A DNA stretch of 64,000 nt, taken from Faucicola sp902506215. GTDB taxonomy: Bacteria > Pseudomonadota > Gammaproteobacteria > Pseudomonadales > Moraxellaceae. Position 1 is the stretch's first letter; every line of letters starts with the position of its first letter. The notes beneath the pieces are model-generated. The model saw nothing but the letters and a program-made list of their open reading frames with translations. It made no database searches and was not told the origin of the DNA. The stretch spans positions 2,294,001 to 2,358,000 of the forward strand of contig CP069437.1 in assembly GCA_016888885.1 (NCBI GenBank), in the 5' to 3' direction. This document shows positions 7,377-19,673 of this stretch, piece after piece. A program made the translations under genes and the position numbers.

Positions 7377-10300
7377 GTTTCAATCCACGCACCCGTGTGG
7401 GGTGCGACACAAGGGTAGAGGTTGAATATAAAAGTGCTGATAGTTTAAATCCACGCACCCGTGTGGGGTGCGACCTTTACTAGCCCAACTACAAAATGCA
7501 GGTAATTCGTTTCAATCCACGCACCCGTGTGGGGTGCGACAAGACGGTAAATTGACTACCGACAAATTGCTTGTTTCAATCCACGCACCCGTGTGGGGTG
7601 CGACCGCCATGATTTTTTCCTTTTGGTTGGGTGTTGGTTTCAATCCACGCACCCGTGTGGGGTGCGACTCTATCTTGATATCGCAAGCAGAGCAGTATTT
7701 AGTTTCAATCCACGCACCCGTGTGGGGTGCGACAAAACGTGATTATTTAGAGCAGGCACGAACATGTTTCAATCCACGCACCCGTGTGGGGTGCGACAAG
7801 AATATGGAGAGCTTTGACCTACAACTCTTTAAAGTTTCAATCCACGCACCCGTGTGGGGTGCGACTCTCTCGCATAAACTCATTAGCCATGATGTATTGT
7901 TTCAATCCACGCACCCGTGTGGGGTGCGACTGACACTGGCACAAACACCCCATCGTACACGATAGGTTTCAATCCACGCACCCGTGTGGGGTGCGACTTT
8001 ACCTCTGCTTTTGCCGTGTTCATAAAAATTAGTTTCAATCCACGCACCCGTGTGGGGTGCGACAGACTCTTTGATAGCTAAGTACAAAGCGCAGCGTTTC
8101 AATCCACGCACCCGTGTGGGGTGCGACTTTAGCGATATTTGAAAAAGTGCGAGCGTCATATTGTTTCAATCCACGCACCCGTGTGGGGTGCGACTCGTCT
8201 ACCGATGGTCACAGAATGTTTACTTGTGTTTCAATCCACGCACCCGTGTGGGGTGCGACGTCATCGCACCTGAAATAGCGGTTATTATTGCAGGTTTCAA
8301 TCCACGCACCCGTGTGGGGTGCGACACTAAAAAAAATATCTCGCTAAATCCTGATGTTGTTTCAATCCACGCACCCGTGTGGGGTGCGACAAACCGTGAT
8401 CCCAATGCCATGCTCACTGTTATGTTTCAATCCACGCACCCGTGTGGGGTGCGACATTATTGAGCCGATGTATAGCAATGGCGTGATGTTTCAATCCACG
8501 CACCCGTGTGGGGTGCGACTTTAGCGATATTTGAAAAAGTGCGAGCGTCATATTGTTTCAATCCACGCACCCGTGTGGGGTGCGACGTCATCGCACCTGA
8601 AATAGCGGTTATTATTGCAGGTTTCAATCCACGCACCCGTGTGGGGTGCGACAATCGTTCCCGCTTCGCTTGATACTAATAACAAGGTTTCAATCCACGC
8701 ACCCGTGTGGGGTGCGACGCTGAAAATCCCCAATTTAATCGCATTCCGAAAAGTTTCAATCCACGCACCCGTGTGGGGTGCGACCGGACATCCATGCGAT
8801 TGTCGTAACCACGATTGGTTTCAATCCACGCACCCGTGTGGGGTGCGACGTGGTAGATAAGTTGGGTGATCAAGTTGGATTCGTTTCAATCCACGCACCC
8901 GTGTGGGGTGCGACGGTATTAGTTTTATATTGAGGTAGTATAATTTGTTTCAATCCACGCACCCGTGTGGGGTGCGACGTTCACCCCTCGACCTTATCCG
9001 CCTTCGTTCGGGTTTCAATCCACGCACCCGTGTGGGGTGCGACGATGGGAATGTACTTTTATGTCGCGTTGGTTGGTTTCAATCCACGCACCCGTGTGGG
9101 GTGCGACCTGCTATCAGCTAGATATAGATAGCAATTTTGAGTTTCAATCCACGCACCCGTGTGGGGTGCGACTTTATAATTTTTACATGATGATGTTGCA
9201 GCATCGGTTTCAATCCACGCACCCGTGTGGGGTGCGACGAAACTCAGACAACTCATTTTTTAAATTGGTAGGTTTCAATCCACGCACCCGTGTGGGGTGC
9301 GACCCTCATTAACCAGCAGAGTTTCAACAGCCGAAGGGTTTCAATCCACGCACCCGTGTGGGGTGCGACCACGCTTATCATAATTGTCATACTTAATCAT
9401 ATGTTTCAATCCACGCACCCGTGTGGGGTGCGACAAGTAACAAAGGAAAAGCGATTATCAAGCAATACGTTTCAATCCACGCACCCGTGTGGGGTGCGAC
9501 TACTATCTAAATTGTTGTATTTTTGGTCTAATAGTTTCAATCCACGCACCCGTGTGGGGTGCGACTATATCGACTCGACTTGGGGACTGCATATCAAAGT
9601 TTCAATCCACGCACCCGTGTGGGGTGCGACACGGTTAGCGGGTCTAGTCATTACGTTTTACCGCGTTTCAATCCACGCACCCGTGTGGGGTGCGACCGAA
9701 TTACTAAAAGGAGGTCATCGTGTAGCTCGTGTTTCAATCCACGCACCCGTGTGGGGTGCGACCAAAATGTGCGCTTCAGTTGATTTCCAGTAGTTGTTTC
9801 AATCCACGCACCCGTGTGGGGTGCGACTAATATTGCTAGAGCTTCATCTATTTATGGTAAAGTTTCAATCCACGCACCCGTGTGGGGTGCGACTGCCGTG
9901 ATAGTAATAATATTTGCCATCTTTGTAGTTTCAATCCACGCACCCGTGTGGGGTGCGACCTGCACCCAAACCTATCAGTAAACCTACCAATGTTTCAATC
10001 CACGCACCCGTGTGGGGTGCGACACAGCAGAAGTAATCGCAACAGCACAAACCCAAGTTTCAATCCACGCACCCGTGTGGGGTGCGACCTTTATCGTTAT
10101 AAGGATTAGAAAAATGAAAATGTTTCAATCCACGCACCCGTGTGGGGTGCGACAAAATATCGTTTTCCCGTCATAATACCCCTCCGTTTCAATCCACGCA
10201 CCCGTGTGGGGTGCGACTCATTTCGAGTATAGCGGTGTCGGAAGGGTCGGGTTTCAATCCACGCACCCGTGTGGGGTGCGACGCCTTCTGACCCTGTGTA

Positions 10301-13300
10301 CACCTTTACTCAAGCGTTTCAATCCACGCACCCGTGTGGGGTGCGACGAGACTACTAGACAAAATGCTTATGTTCGTATGTTTCAATCCACGCACCCGTG
10401 TGGGGTGCGACGCTCACAAAAGCGGATTCAGCAGCTCGCTCGTGTTTCAATCCACGCACCCGTGTGGGGTGCGACAAGCAATCTGATTTCTGTAACTTGG
10501 GCTTTATTGTTTCAATCCACGCACCCGTGTGGGGTGCGACGCCAACGCGGTGTTGGTTTTGGCGCTGAGCAAGTGTTTCAATCCACGCACCCGTGTGGGG
10601 TGCGACCTGAAGTTGTCCGCAGCAACTTCTCAAAGTTTGTTTCAATCCACGCACCCGTGTGGGGTGCGACAGCCTACAATCTGTTGCTCAAAAACGATAG
10701 CAGTGTTTCAATCCACGCACCCGTGTGGGGTGCGACACGGTGGTAGCAACATTGGTCGCATTGCTTCCAGTTTCAATCCACGCACCCGTGTGGGGTGCGA
10801 CTGTTGCAGTTTGTCTTATTTGTATGCAAACAATAGGTTTCAATCCACGCACCCGTGTGGGGTGCGACAAAGACTAGGTAAAGGAGTTGAAGCAGGAGCA
10901 GTTTCAATCCACGCACCCGTGTGGGGTGCGACACCTGCTGGGCGTTTAAGTCCTTCTTTATTCGAGTTTCAATCCACGCACCCGTGTGGGGTGCGACCAC
11001 TAGCCACTTTATCCGTTACCGCTACCCAACTAGTTTCAATCCACGCACCCGTGTGGGGTGCGACAAGCCAACTAGCATAAGTATGGCGCAAATCATAGTT
11101 TCAATCCACGCACCCGTGTGGGGTGCGACGGGTGTTTTAGCGCATACAGCCCCGTTTAAGGGCGTTTCAATCCACGCACCCGTGTGGGGTGCGACTTAGA
11201 GTTGGTATTGTGTAGTAAAGCATTAAGAGTTTCAATCCACGCACCCGTGTGGGGTGCGACATAAAGCTTGGTTGCGTGGTGATGACCTTAGAGTTTCAAT
11301 CCACGCACCCGTGTGGGGTGCGACGACTGCTATGGCGAATCAGCAAGTCGGCGTTATGTTTCAATCCACGCACCCGTGTGGGGTGCGACAAACCGCACTC
11401 TTTCTTTAGGTAACAATTTTGATGTTTCAATCCACGCACCCGTGTGGGGTGCGACTTTTAGCGGGTGAAGCCTTGATAGTAACGTGAGGTTTCAATCCAC
11501 GCACCCGTGTGGGGTGCGACGCAATCATTATTGATGACCCGCACAAAGCAGATGTTTCAATCCACGCACCCGTGTGGGGTGCGACCCAAAACTTGATAGA
11601 GCCAAGACTTGTTATTCGTTTCAATCCACGCACCCGTGTGGGGTGCGACGCACCTTTATTTCGGTGGCCAATCGCCTGTCGATGTTTCAATCCACGCACC
11701 CGTGTGGGGTGCGACTGCCAAGTTGATAGGTACACAGTAGAGCGCGGTGAGTTTCAATCCACGCACCCGTGTGGGGTGCGACCACCATTTCAATGATTTC
11801 ATAAGGTTGTGTGTCTGTTTCAATCCACGCACCCGTGTGGGGTGCGACCAGGGTATTTAGTAGAGTGGCGTAAAAACGACGGGTTTCAATCCACGCACCC
11901 GTGTGGGGTGCGACGTAGGTCACTTATGTTTGAATATTTAACGCATGTTTCAATCCACGCACCCGTGTGGGGTGCGACCTATGTAGTAAGCCAGGTTAAA
12001 AAGATGCTTGATGTTTCAATCCACGCACCCGTGTGGGGTGCGACACGTCAAGATAATAAAAATACTGCGATTCATTGTTTCAATCCACGCACCCGTGTGG
12101 GGTGCGACGTTTTGCTTACAATCAATATGGTGAGCGTTTGGTTTCAATCCACGCACCCGTGTGGGGTGCGACTTCACCTGTTTGAGTAGTTTTAGTGTTT
12201 TTATGTTTCAATCCACGCACCCGTGTGGGGTGCGACAGTCAGGTGTGTAACTTGTATTGCTCGCCATTGTTTCAATCCACGCACCCGTGTGGGGTGCGAC
12301 GCTAAAGGCGTATATATCGTTAAGATACTCAGTGTTTCAATCCACGCACCCGTGTGGGGTGCGACATGTTGCCGTGGGTGGGATTTAGCGGCATCACTTG
12401 TTTCAATCCACGCACCCGTGTGGGGTGCGACAGTCAGGTGTGTAACTTGTATTGCTCGCCATTGTTTCAATCCACGCACCCGTGTGGGGTGCGACCGGAT
12501 TGGTGGTAAAAACCAACGAGCAAGGCATTGTTTCAATCCACGCACCCGTGTGGGGTGCGACAAAGGCTTGCCAAATGCGGTTAAGCGTTACATGTTTCAA
12601 TCCACGCACCCGTGTGGGGTGCGACTTTAGATGATAAATTCAAAGATGCGCCGTTTTGTTTCAATCCACGCACCCGTGTGGGGTGCGACTATTTTCATTT
12701 CAAGTATTTCACTTGGGCGCGTGTTTCAATCCACGCACCCGTGTGGGGTGCGACATAGTAGAATTACTCCGTTACTTAGTTTTGATTGTTTCAATCCACG
12801 CACCCGTGTGGGGTGCGACGATAGCCAGCGGACACAGCAAGCTATCGAAATGTTTCAATCCACGCACCCGTGTGGGGTGCGACGAGGCAACCTTCAATCA
12901 GCTAGATGCAGTGCTTGTTTCAATCCACGCACCCGTGTGGGGTGCGACTAGCGTTTTTATCAATCTCGCTAGCGTAATAAGTGTTTCAATCCACGCACCC
13001 GTGTGGGGTGCGACTTGAAAACCGTAATTGCTCAAACCGATAATCGAGTTTCAATCCACGCACCCGTGTGGGGTGCGACAATTTCAATTTCGTCATACAT
13101 AACTTCGGTAGGTTTCAATCCACGCACCCGTGTGGGGTGCGACTTTCTCGCCCCATCCCGCGACGCCTTTTTGTAGTTTCAATCCACGCACCCGTGTGGG
13201 GTGCGACAGTAGATAAAAGGATAAATATCATGGCTAAAATGTTTCAATCCACGCACCCGTGTGGGGTGCGACCTAAATTTTGAGCAGGCAGTGGAGTTAA

Positions 13301-16300
13301 GTGCATGTTTCAATCCACGCACCCGTGTGGGGTGCGACAAGCGCATGAATCTAGCGATGACTAACTAAGCCGTTTCAATCCACGCACCCGTGTGGGGTGC
13401 GACTTGCATGCATCCGCCCATCATGCCGAATTGATGGTTTCAATCCACGCACCCGTGTGGGGTGCGACCATAGGCTCAATTCCTAAACCCAACCTAAAAG
13501 GAGTTTCAATCCACGCACCCGTGTGGGGTGCGACAATATGATTATCGACACTAAATCAAAACAAATTGTTTCAATCCACGCACCCGTGTGGGGTGCGACC
13601 ATCGCTATGACCCGTTTCTTGTGAACGTTTTGTTTCAATCCACGCACCCGTGTGGGGTGCGACAGTTATCGGACATTAATGCGGCAGCTTCGTTGAGTTT
13701 CAATCCACGCACCCGTGTGGGGTGCGACCGTGGTCGTTGGTGACTTCTATTGCTTTTGCCAGTTTCAATCCACGCACCCGTGTGGGGTGCGACACGGTCG
13801 AGCCATCAGCCGCCAGCATATTTTGGTTTCAATCCACGCACCCGTGTGGGGTGCGACGAATTGTGTATAATGCTTATGTCGAGAGGGCGGAGTTTCAATC
13901 CACGCACCCGTGTGGGGTGCGACGGGATTTAGTAGCGAGGATGAGCAGCTTATCATCGTTTCAATCCACGCACCCGTGTGGGGTGCGACAGTTATGTATT
14001 CCATGCCTTGTCAGCCAGTGCCGTTTCAATCCACGCACCCGTGTGGGGTGCGACTCACCTTTTGTTTTGATATGGGTGAAAATTTTTGTTTCAATCCACG
14101 CACCCGTGTGGGGTGCGACGTCGCTATGCCTTTTTATCCTATTGAGTTTAAAGTTTCAATCCACGCACCCGTGTGGGGTGCGACCAGTGATGCGCCGCCT
14201 GCGCCTACTGATATCGATGGTTTCAATCCACGCACCCGTGTGGGGTGCGACAATTCATGGGTATCAAGCGCCCAGACCATCAATGTTTCAATCCACGCAC
14301 CCGTGTGGGGTGCGACGGAAAGTCGGTGATAGTTTGAGATTGGCTCACCGTTTCAATCCACGCACCCGTGTGGGGTGCGACCCATCAGGATATGCTTGAT
14401 CGCTTGACTGCTCTTGTTTCAATCCACGCACCCGTGTGGGGTGCGACATTCATGGGTATCAAGCGCCCAGACCATCAATTGTTTCAATCCACGCACCCGT
14501 GTGGGGTGCGACCTTTGCTAAAATGTCAAAATTCTAGCCAGCCAGTGTTTCAATCCACGCACCCGTGTGGGGTGCGACTTGGCTTAAACAGCAATTTGAA
14601 ACAAAAAAAACTGTTTCAATCCACGCACCCGTGTGGGGTGCGACTTAATCATTTCTTTGCCATCAGTTAAATACTCAGTTTCAATCCACGCACCCGTGTG
14701 GGGTGCGACTTGTTTCAGGCGTCATAAACACACCGCGCAGATGTTTCAATCCACGCACCCGTGTGGGGTGCGACGAGGCGATGATGAATGATGACTTTGA
14801 CAAATACGTTTCAATCCACGCACCCGTGTGGGGTGCGACCATGGGGTGCAGCCATTTATCGGCACAGGCTTTGTTTCAATCCACGCACCCGTGTGGGGTG
14901 CGACGCCAAATGCTTAAAAACTGTTGGTTTGATAGCGAGTTTCAATCCACGCACCCGTGTGGGGTGCGACTTTACGCAATAAGCGGCGATATTGAATGTT
15001 GCAGTTTCAATCCACGCACCCGTGTGGGGTGCGACCACCATAGGCCAAGGCATCACACGCGGCAATAATGTTTCAATCCACGCACCCGTGTGGGGTGCGA
15101 CTGTCGTAGCTGGTAATTAGTAAGCCATTAGCTGGGTTTCAATCCACGCACCCGTGTGGGGTGCGACTCAGCAAATTTCGGATAAAACTCAATGCTAGTG
15201 TTTCAATCCACGCACCCGTGTGGGGTGCGACAAGGACTGGATTTTTTTGGTGGCGGCAACGGCACGTTTCAATCCACGCACCCGTGTGGGGTGCGACAGT
15301 TACGCCCTGTTTGGTTTTGCTCTTTAACAATGTTTCAATCCACGCACCCGTGTGGGGTGCGACCTGGCGTTGGTGATAAAGTCACGGCTGGTACTGTTTC
15401 AATCCACGCACCCGTGTGGGGTGCGACTGTTTATATATACTATGTTCAGCTGTTGATGTGTTTCAATCCACGCACCCGTGTGGGGTGCGACACCTCATCA
15501 AATACTGGTGCAGCCGCTTGCTCTGTTTCAATCCACGCACCCGTGTGGGGTGCGACGTCACGGTAGATACATTATTAATCGAGTTAGAAGTTTCAATCCA
15601 CGCACCCGTGTGGGGTGCGACTTGATATCTCGGTCATGATTGGTTTTACATTCTGTTTCAATCCACGCACCCGTGTGGGGTGCGACTGCTATGACCGAAT
15701 ACGCAATTAAAGCAAATCTGTTTCAATCCACGCACCCGTGTGGGGTGCGACACCTTGAATAACAGCAATATTAACATTGTAGCGAGTTTCAATCCACGCA
15801 CCCGTGTGGGGTGCGACTTTGGCGATACACTATGGGGTGATACGTCCCCGTTTCAATCCACGCACCCGTGTGGGGTGCGACAAAAGGTCTGATTATCATG
15901 TCTCACATACTCCATGTTTCAATCCACGCACCCGTGTGGGGTGCGACAAGATATTTGCCCCGTATCGCCGTGTAATGCCGTGTTTCAATCCACGCACCCG
16001 TGTGGGGTGCGACCGGCGGCGGCTGGACTTGGCATGTCAATGGGTGTTTCAATCCACGCACCCGTGTGGGGTGCGACGCAAGTTCTTTAATTTCTTGGTT
16101 GCGTACAAAGTTTCAATCCACGCACCCGTGTGGGGTGCGACATGGGGTATTCAAGCAAATATATGTATTGTATTGTTTCAATCCACGCACCCGTGTGGGG
16201 TGCGACGCTAAAACACCCATTGTTTTAGCTGGCGAAATCGTTTCAATCCACGCACCCGTGTGGGGTGCGACCATATAGAAATGTGGAACGATGGCAAAGG

Positions 16301-18038
16301 TCGGTTTCAATCCACGCACCCGTGTGGGGTGCGACGGGGCTTGGGGCAACCAAAGCCAAGCAGCATTAGTTTCAATCCACGCACCCGTGTGGGGTGCGAC
16401 TTAATTAGCGGGGCAATAACAATACCCCTTGAGGTTTCAATCCACGCACCCGTGTGGGGTGCGACTCAATGGCGGTTTTTGCCTTGGCAACCGTTGCGGT
16501 TTCAATCCACGCACCCGTGTGGGGTGCGACTTTGCACTGGGTTAAATACTAGCCGCTCGGTTGGTTTCAATCCACGCACCCGTGTGGGGTGCGACAAGCA
16601 AGCAAGGAAAACAAATGATTAATTTTAGTTTCAATCCACGCACCCGTGTGGGGTGCGACTTTTAAGGGGCAGATTTATGCCAAGACAACAAATTGTTTCA
16701 ATCCACGCACCCGTGTGGGGTGCGACTAACAATTTATCGCAAATTAGCGATATACCAAAGGTTTCAATCCACGCACCCGTGTGGGGTGCGACGCAAAAAC
16801 AAGTGGAGTTACAAATGGATAACTTAGTTTCAATCCACGCACCCGTGTGGGGTGCGACGCCAATTCTTCATAAGGTGCTTGGTGAGCGTATGTTTCAATC
16901 CACGCACCCGTGTGGGGTGCGACCTCAAGACCAACCAACACATATTCATATGCTTGAATTGTTTCAATCCACGCACCCGTGTGGGGTGCGACCTCGGTTA
17001 AAAACAAAGCAAAGGTTGAAAAAGAGTTTCAATCCACGCACCCGTGTGGGGTGCGACGCAGCTTGAACAAATGAGCACGTCTGAAGCCGTTGTTTCAATC
17101 CACGCACCCGTGTGGGGTGCGACTTCTTTGGTTTAAACTGGTCTGGTCTTTGTAAAGTTTCAATCCACGCACCCGTGTGGGGTGCGACACGGTCAAAACT
17201 CAAGTCACGACCCACCGAGCGGTTTCAATCCACGCACCCGTGTGGGGTGCGACACCCTACTATCCACCAACCCCAGCCCGAATCACTGTTTCAATCCACG
17301 CACCCGTGTGGGGTGCGACAGGTACAGGCGACTGCTGCCCTACAAGCTGTAGTTTCAATCCACGCACCCGTGTGGGGTGCGACTGCCAAAGAGAGATAAA
17401 ATGAGTGTAGATTTGCTGTTTCAATCCACGCACCCGTGTGGGGTGCGACGGTCAAGTCTGGGCGCATGGGTAAAGCGACCCCAGTTTCAATCCACGCACC
17501 CGTGTGGGGTGCGACCGCGATTTTGGTGGTCGGTTGGGTGGTGGTACAGCGTTTCAATCCACGCACCCGTGTGGGGTGCGACATAATGAAAGTAATTTAA
17601 TTGTGAGAACCGCTATGTTTCAATCCACGCACCCGTGTGGGGTGCGACCCAGGTTATCCGCCTATTATTGGTGGGCGTGATGTTTCAATCCACGCACCCG
17701 TGTGGGGTGCGACCCGATTACAGCCACCAAGCGATGACAACAAAATTGTTTCAATCCACGCACCCGTGTGGGGTGCGACTGCCTGCGCACTCCATTCGAT
17801 AATAGGCAATCTGTTTCAATCCACGCACCCGTGTGGGGTGCGACTTTGCCTTCTTGCTCGGGGTCGCCTAGCTTGTCGTTTCAATCCACGCACCCGTGTG
17901 GGGTGCGACCAAAAGCCCAAGTATCAAAAATCATTCGTAAAGTTTCAATCCACGCACCCGTGTGGGGTGCGACGAGCTTTCAGTTGGTTTTAGCAAAGAG
18001 AGGTTTGTTTCAATCCACGCACCCGTGTGGGGTGCGAC
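7377..18038 (-). CRISPR. Type I-C CRISPR array, about 164 repeats and 163 spacers
   Basis: The 32-bp repeat starts GTTTCAATCCACGCACC and ends GTGGGGTGCGAC on the plus strand; the minus strand gives the usual I-C sense, ending GTGGATTGAAAC. By hand I count 164 repeats (uncertainty about one) from 7377 to 18007, with period 64-69 bp and spacers of 32-37 nt. Repeats are essentially identical; the one clear variant is the second (7443, GTTTAAATCC), near the trailer. The cas operon is on the minus strand upstream of 18038, so the youngest spacers are near 18000 and the oldest near 7400. Repeated spacers are 8128-8162 with 8520-8554, 8260-8293 with 8587-8620, 12237-12268 with 12432-12463, and 14252-14284 with 14448-14480 (offset by one base). 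Confidence 0.99.
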
Positions 18039-18305
18039 AGCCTATCTTGTAACTGATTCATATTACAATTAAAAAACCGCTGTTTTTGCGAATCATTAAA
18101 AGACAAGCGAAATTTGGCTAGGATTAACCTAACCGAATTTTTACCGTGAGGGAAATTTTCATTTAAAATCATGTTGTTATTTAATTCTGCGAATGTTCCA
18201 GCAAAAACATGAGAGCTTACGGTTCGCACGCACTTTTGCCCGATGTTCTTGCTTTTCACCTAAGATAACCTTATAACAATCTATCTTTATACCACCAAAA
18301 TTTTG
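18039..18305 (-). promoter_or_regulatory. Leader of the type I-C array
   Basis: This gene-free AT-rich 267 bp lies between the first (youngest) repeat and the cas2 stop codon, the normal place of the leader carrying the array promoter and the Cas1-Cas2 docking site. It contains an imperfect dyad at 18110-18140 (AAATTTGGCTAGG against CCTAACCGAATTT, 11 of 13 pairs), which may be a host-factor or regulator site. No promoter could be fixed with confidence. Confidence 0.75.
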
Positions 18306-18596
18306 CTAAAACAACAACACATCGTTTAAATCTAACGCAGGTTTTGCGCCGATATGCTCAACTTTATGTTGCCAGTTTTTGCCAAGATAATAATAACGTA
18401 AACTGTCCGTTTCAGGGTTGATAATACCTTCTAATTTGGCTTTTAACATCGTCCATTGGGCGGGGTCAACTTCGATTTCAAACACCGAATATTGTACCCG
18501 TTGCCCATAATTTCGGCATTGGCGAGCAACCTGGCGCAGCCTTTTAGCACTTGTTTCATCTTGAGTACTGACATCGTAAGTGACCAAAATCATCAT
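18306..18596 (-). CDS. cas2: Cas2, CRISPR adaptation protein (type I-C)
   Basis: A 96-residue Cas2 with the ferredoxin-like fold signature. It opens MMILVTYDVST, with D8 in the conserved metal-binding position, and has a later SVFEIEVD strand and the C-terminal LRYYYLGKNW and IGAKP segments common in I-C Cas2. Cas2 dimers bridge Cas1 dimers to integrate new spacers at the leader end. It is the last gene of the operon, 27 bp after cas1 and directly upstream of the leader. It is distinct from the Cas2-fold gene at 24245-24517. Confidence 0.96.
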   Translation of the reverse strand: MMILVTYDVSTQDETSAKRLRQVARQCRNYGQRVQYSVFEIEVDPAQWTMLKAKLEGIINPETDSLRYYYLGKNWQHKVEHIGAKPALDLNDVLLF

Positions 18597-18623
18597 GGCT
18601 TAATTTCCTTTATTTTTTTGTTT

Positions 18624-19655
18624 CTACTTCCATAAAAATGGTATATAGCTATCGATATCGCCTCGAATGTGCCGAGCCATAATGGTAGCCTGTAAGTGCG
18701 GCAAAAGTCCAAATGGTACGGCTTCTTCAAACCAATCATGATACAGAACTTGTTGCTTGCGGTCGTGCCAAGCCTTCAAGAATAATTGCCGAGCGTCATC
18801 TTTTAATGCCACAGCCCCATTCTCAAGGGTCGTGAAATCCTTTTTACCAAATTGCTTTTTATTGATTAAAGATAAAACAAAACGGTCAAGCATGGGGCGA
18901 AATTCTTCCACTAAATCTAATGCAAGGCTGGGTCGCCCTGCTCGCAGTTGATGAAAAAAGCCACTGTTGGGGTCAAGTCCTACCGTTTCTAGACTACTGC
19001 GACATTCGTGGGTCATCAGCGTATAAGCAAAGGAGAGTAGGGCATTGATAGGGTCGGTTGGCGGATTGCGAGTACGTTTGTGGAAGTCAAAATCAGCATT
19101 TCGGATAAAATGGGGGAAAACAGCAAAATATTCACCTGCCATTTCGCCTTCTCGCCCTAAAAGTTCAGCATTGTTTTGGGTTTGAACTATTCGATTTAAG
19201 CCAAGTTCTAAGTATTTTTGGGCTCTATCTAGACGAGTTTGGCTATTTTCATCTAAACTGTCCTTATAGTCTCGTAAATATCGGCGAATCACTTGGCGAT
19301 GATTAAACACTTTTGCCAAAATCATAGTTTGACTGATTACCAAGCTTCGCTCACTATCATCACTGATACGATATTGCTCACGTCGGAGCAATACATTGCC
19401 ACTCACCGACCCTTCAACACGGGCTTGAAATTTGCCAAATTGATTTAAGAATGTGATAGTAATACCGTTTGCGGTACAATGAGCCATCAATGCAGGCGAT
19501 AACGCCACTTGTCCAAAGCAAACGATGCCCTCAATTTTGTGAATTGGTAATCGTCCTTTGACTTCTCGCTCGACTTTCATGACGATGTTTTCGCCATCTT
19601 TGTTGAGCCATGAGTTTTGGGTTTGGACGTATAAGGTATTTTTAAGGGGTCGCAT
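18624..19655 (-). CDS. cas1: Cas1 integrase (type I-C)
   Basis: A 343-residue Cas1 of normal length that inserts protospacers into the array as a complex with Cas2. The active-site residues are visible in the C-terminal helical domain: LLGREGEMAG (E169), GFFHQLRAGRPSL (H235) and LALDLVEEFRP (D247, with E250-E251 adjacent). The N-terminal beta domain carries the SWLNKDGENIVM and PIHKIEGIVCFG segments usual in I-C Cas1. It is followed closely by cas2 and preceded by cas4 with an 18-bp gap, so all three are probably cotranscribed. It is intact, consistent with an array that kept growing. Confidence 0.97.
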   Translation of the reverse strand: MRPLKNTLYVQTQNSWLNKDGENIVMKVEREVKGRLPIHKIEGIVCFGQVALSPALMAHCTANGITITFLNQFGKFQARVEGSVSGNVLLRREQYRISDDSERSLVISQTMILAKVFNHRQVIRRYLRDYKDSLDENSQTRLDRAQKYLELGLNRIVQTQNNAELLGREGEMAGEYFAVFPHFIRNADFDFHKRTRNPPTDPINALLSFAYTLMTHECRSSLETVGLDPNSGFFHQLRAGRPSLALDLVEEFRPMLDRFVLSLINKKQFGKKDFTTLENGAVALKDDARQLFLKAWHDRKQQVLYHDWFEEAVPFGLLPHLQATIMARHIRGDIDSYIPFLWK

Positions 19656-19673
19656 TGGACTATACTCTTGTTT

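Noticed and set aside
7377..18038. Self-targeting spacers against genes in this window
   Set aside because: No match was noticed, but all 163 spacers could not be compared exhaustively by eye, so no claim is made.
7468..18052. Many reading frames of 60-225 codons with repeated VSIHAPVWGAT, FNPRTRVGCD or VAPHTGAWIET segments
   Set aside because: They are six-frame translations of the CRISPR repeats and spacers, not proteins.
17990..18259. 89-codon minus-strand frame over the leader
   Set aside because: It runs from the leader into the first repeats and shows no protein-like features.
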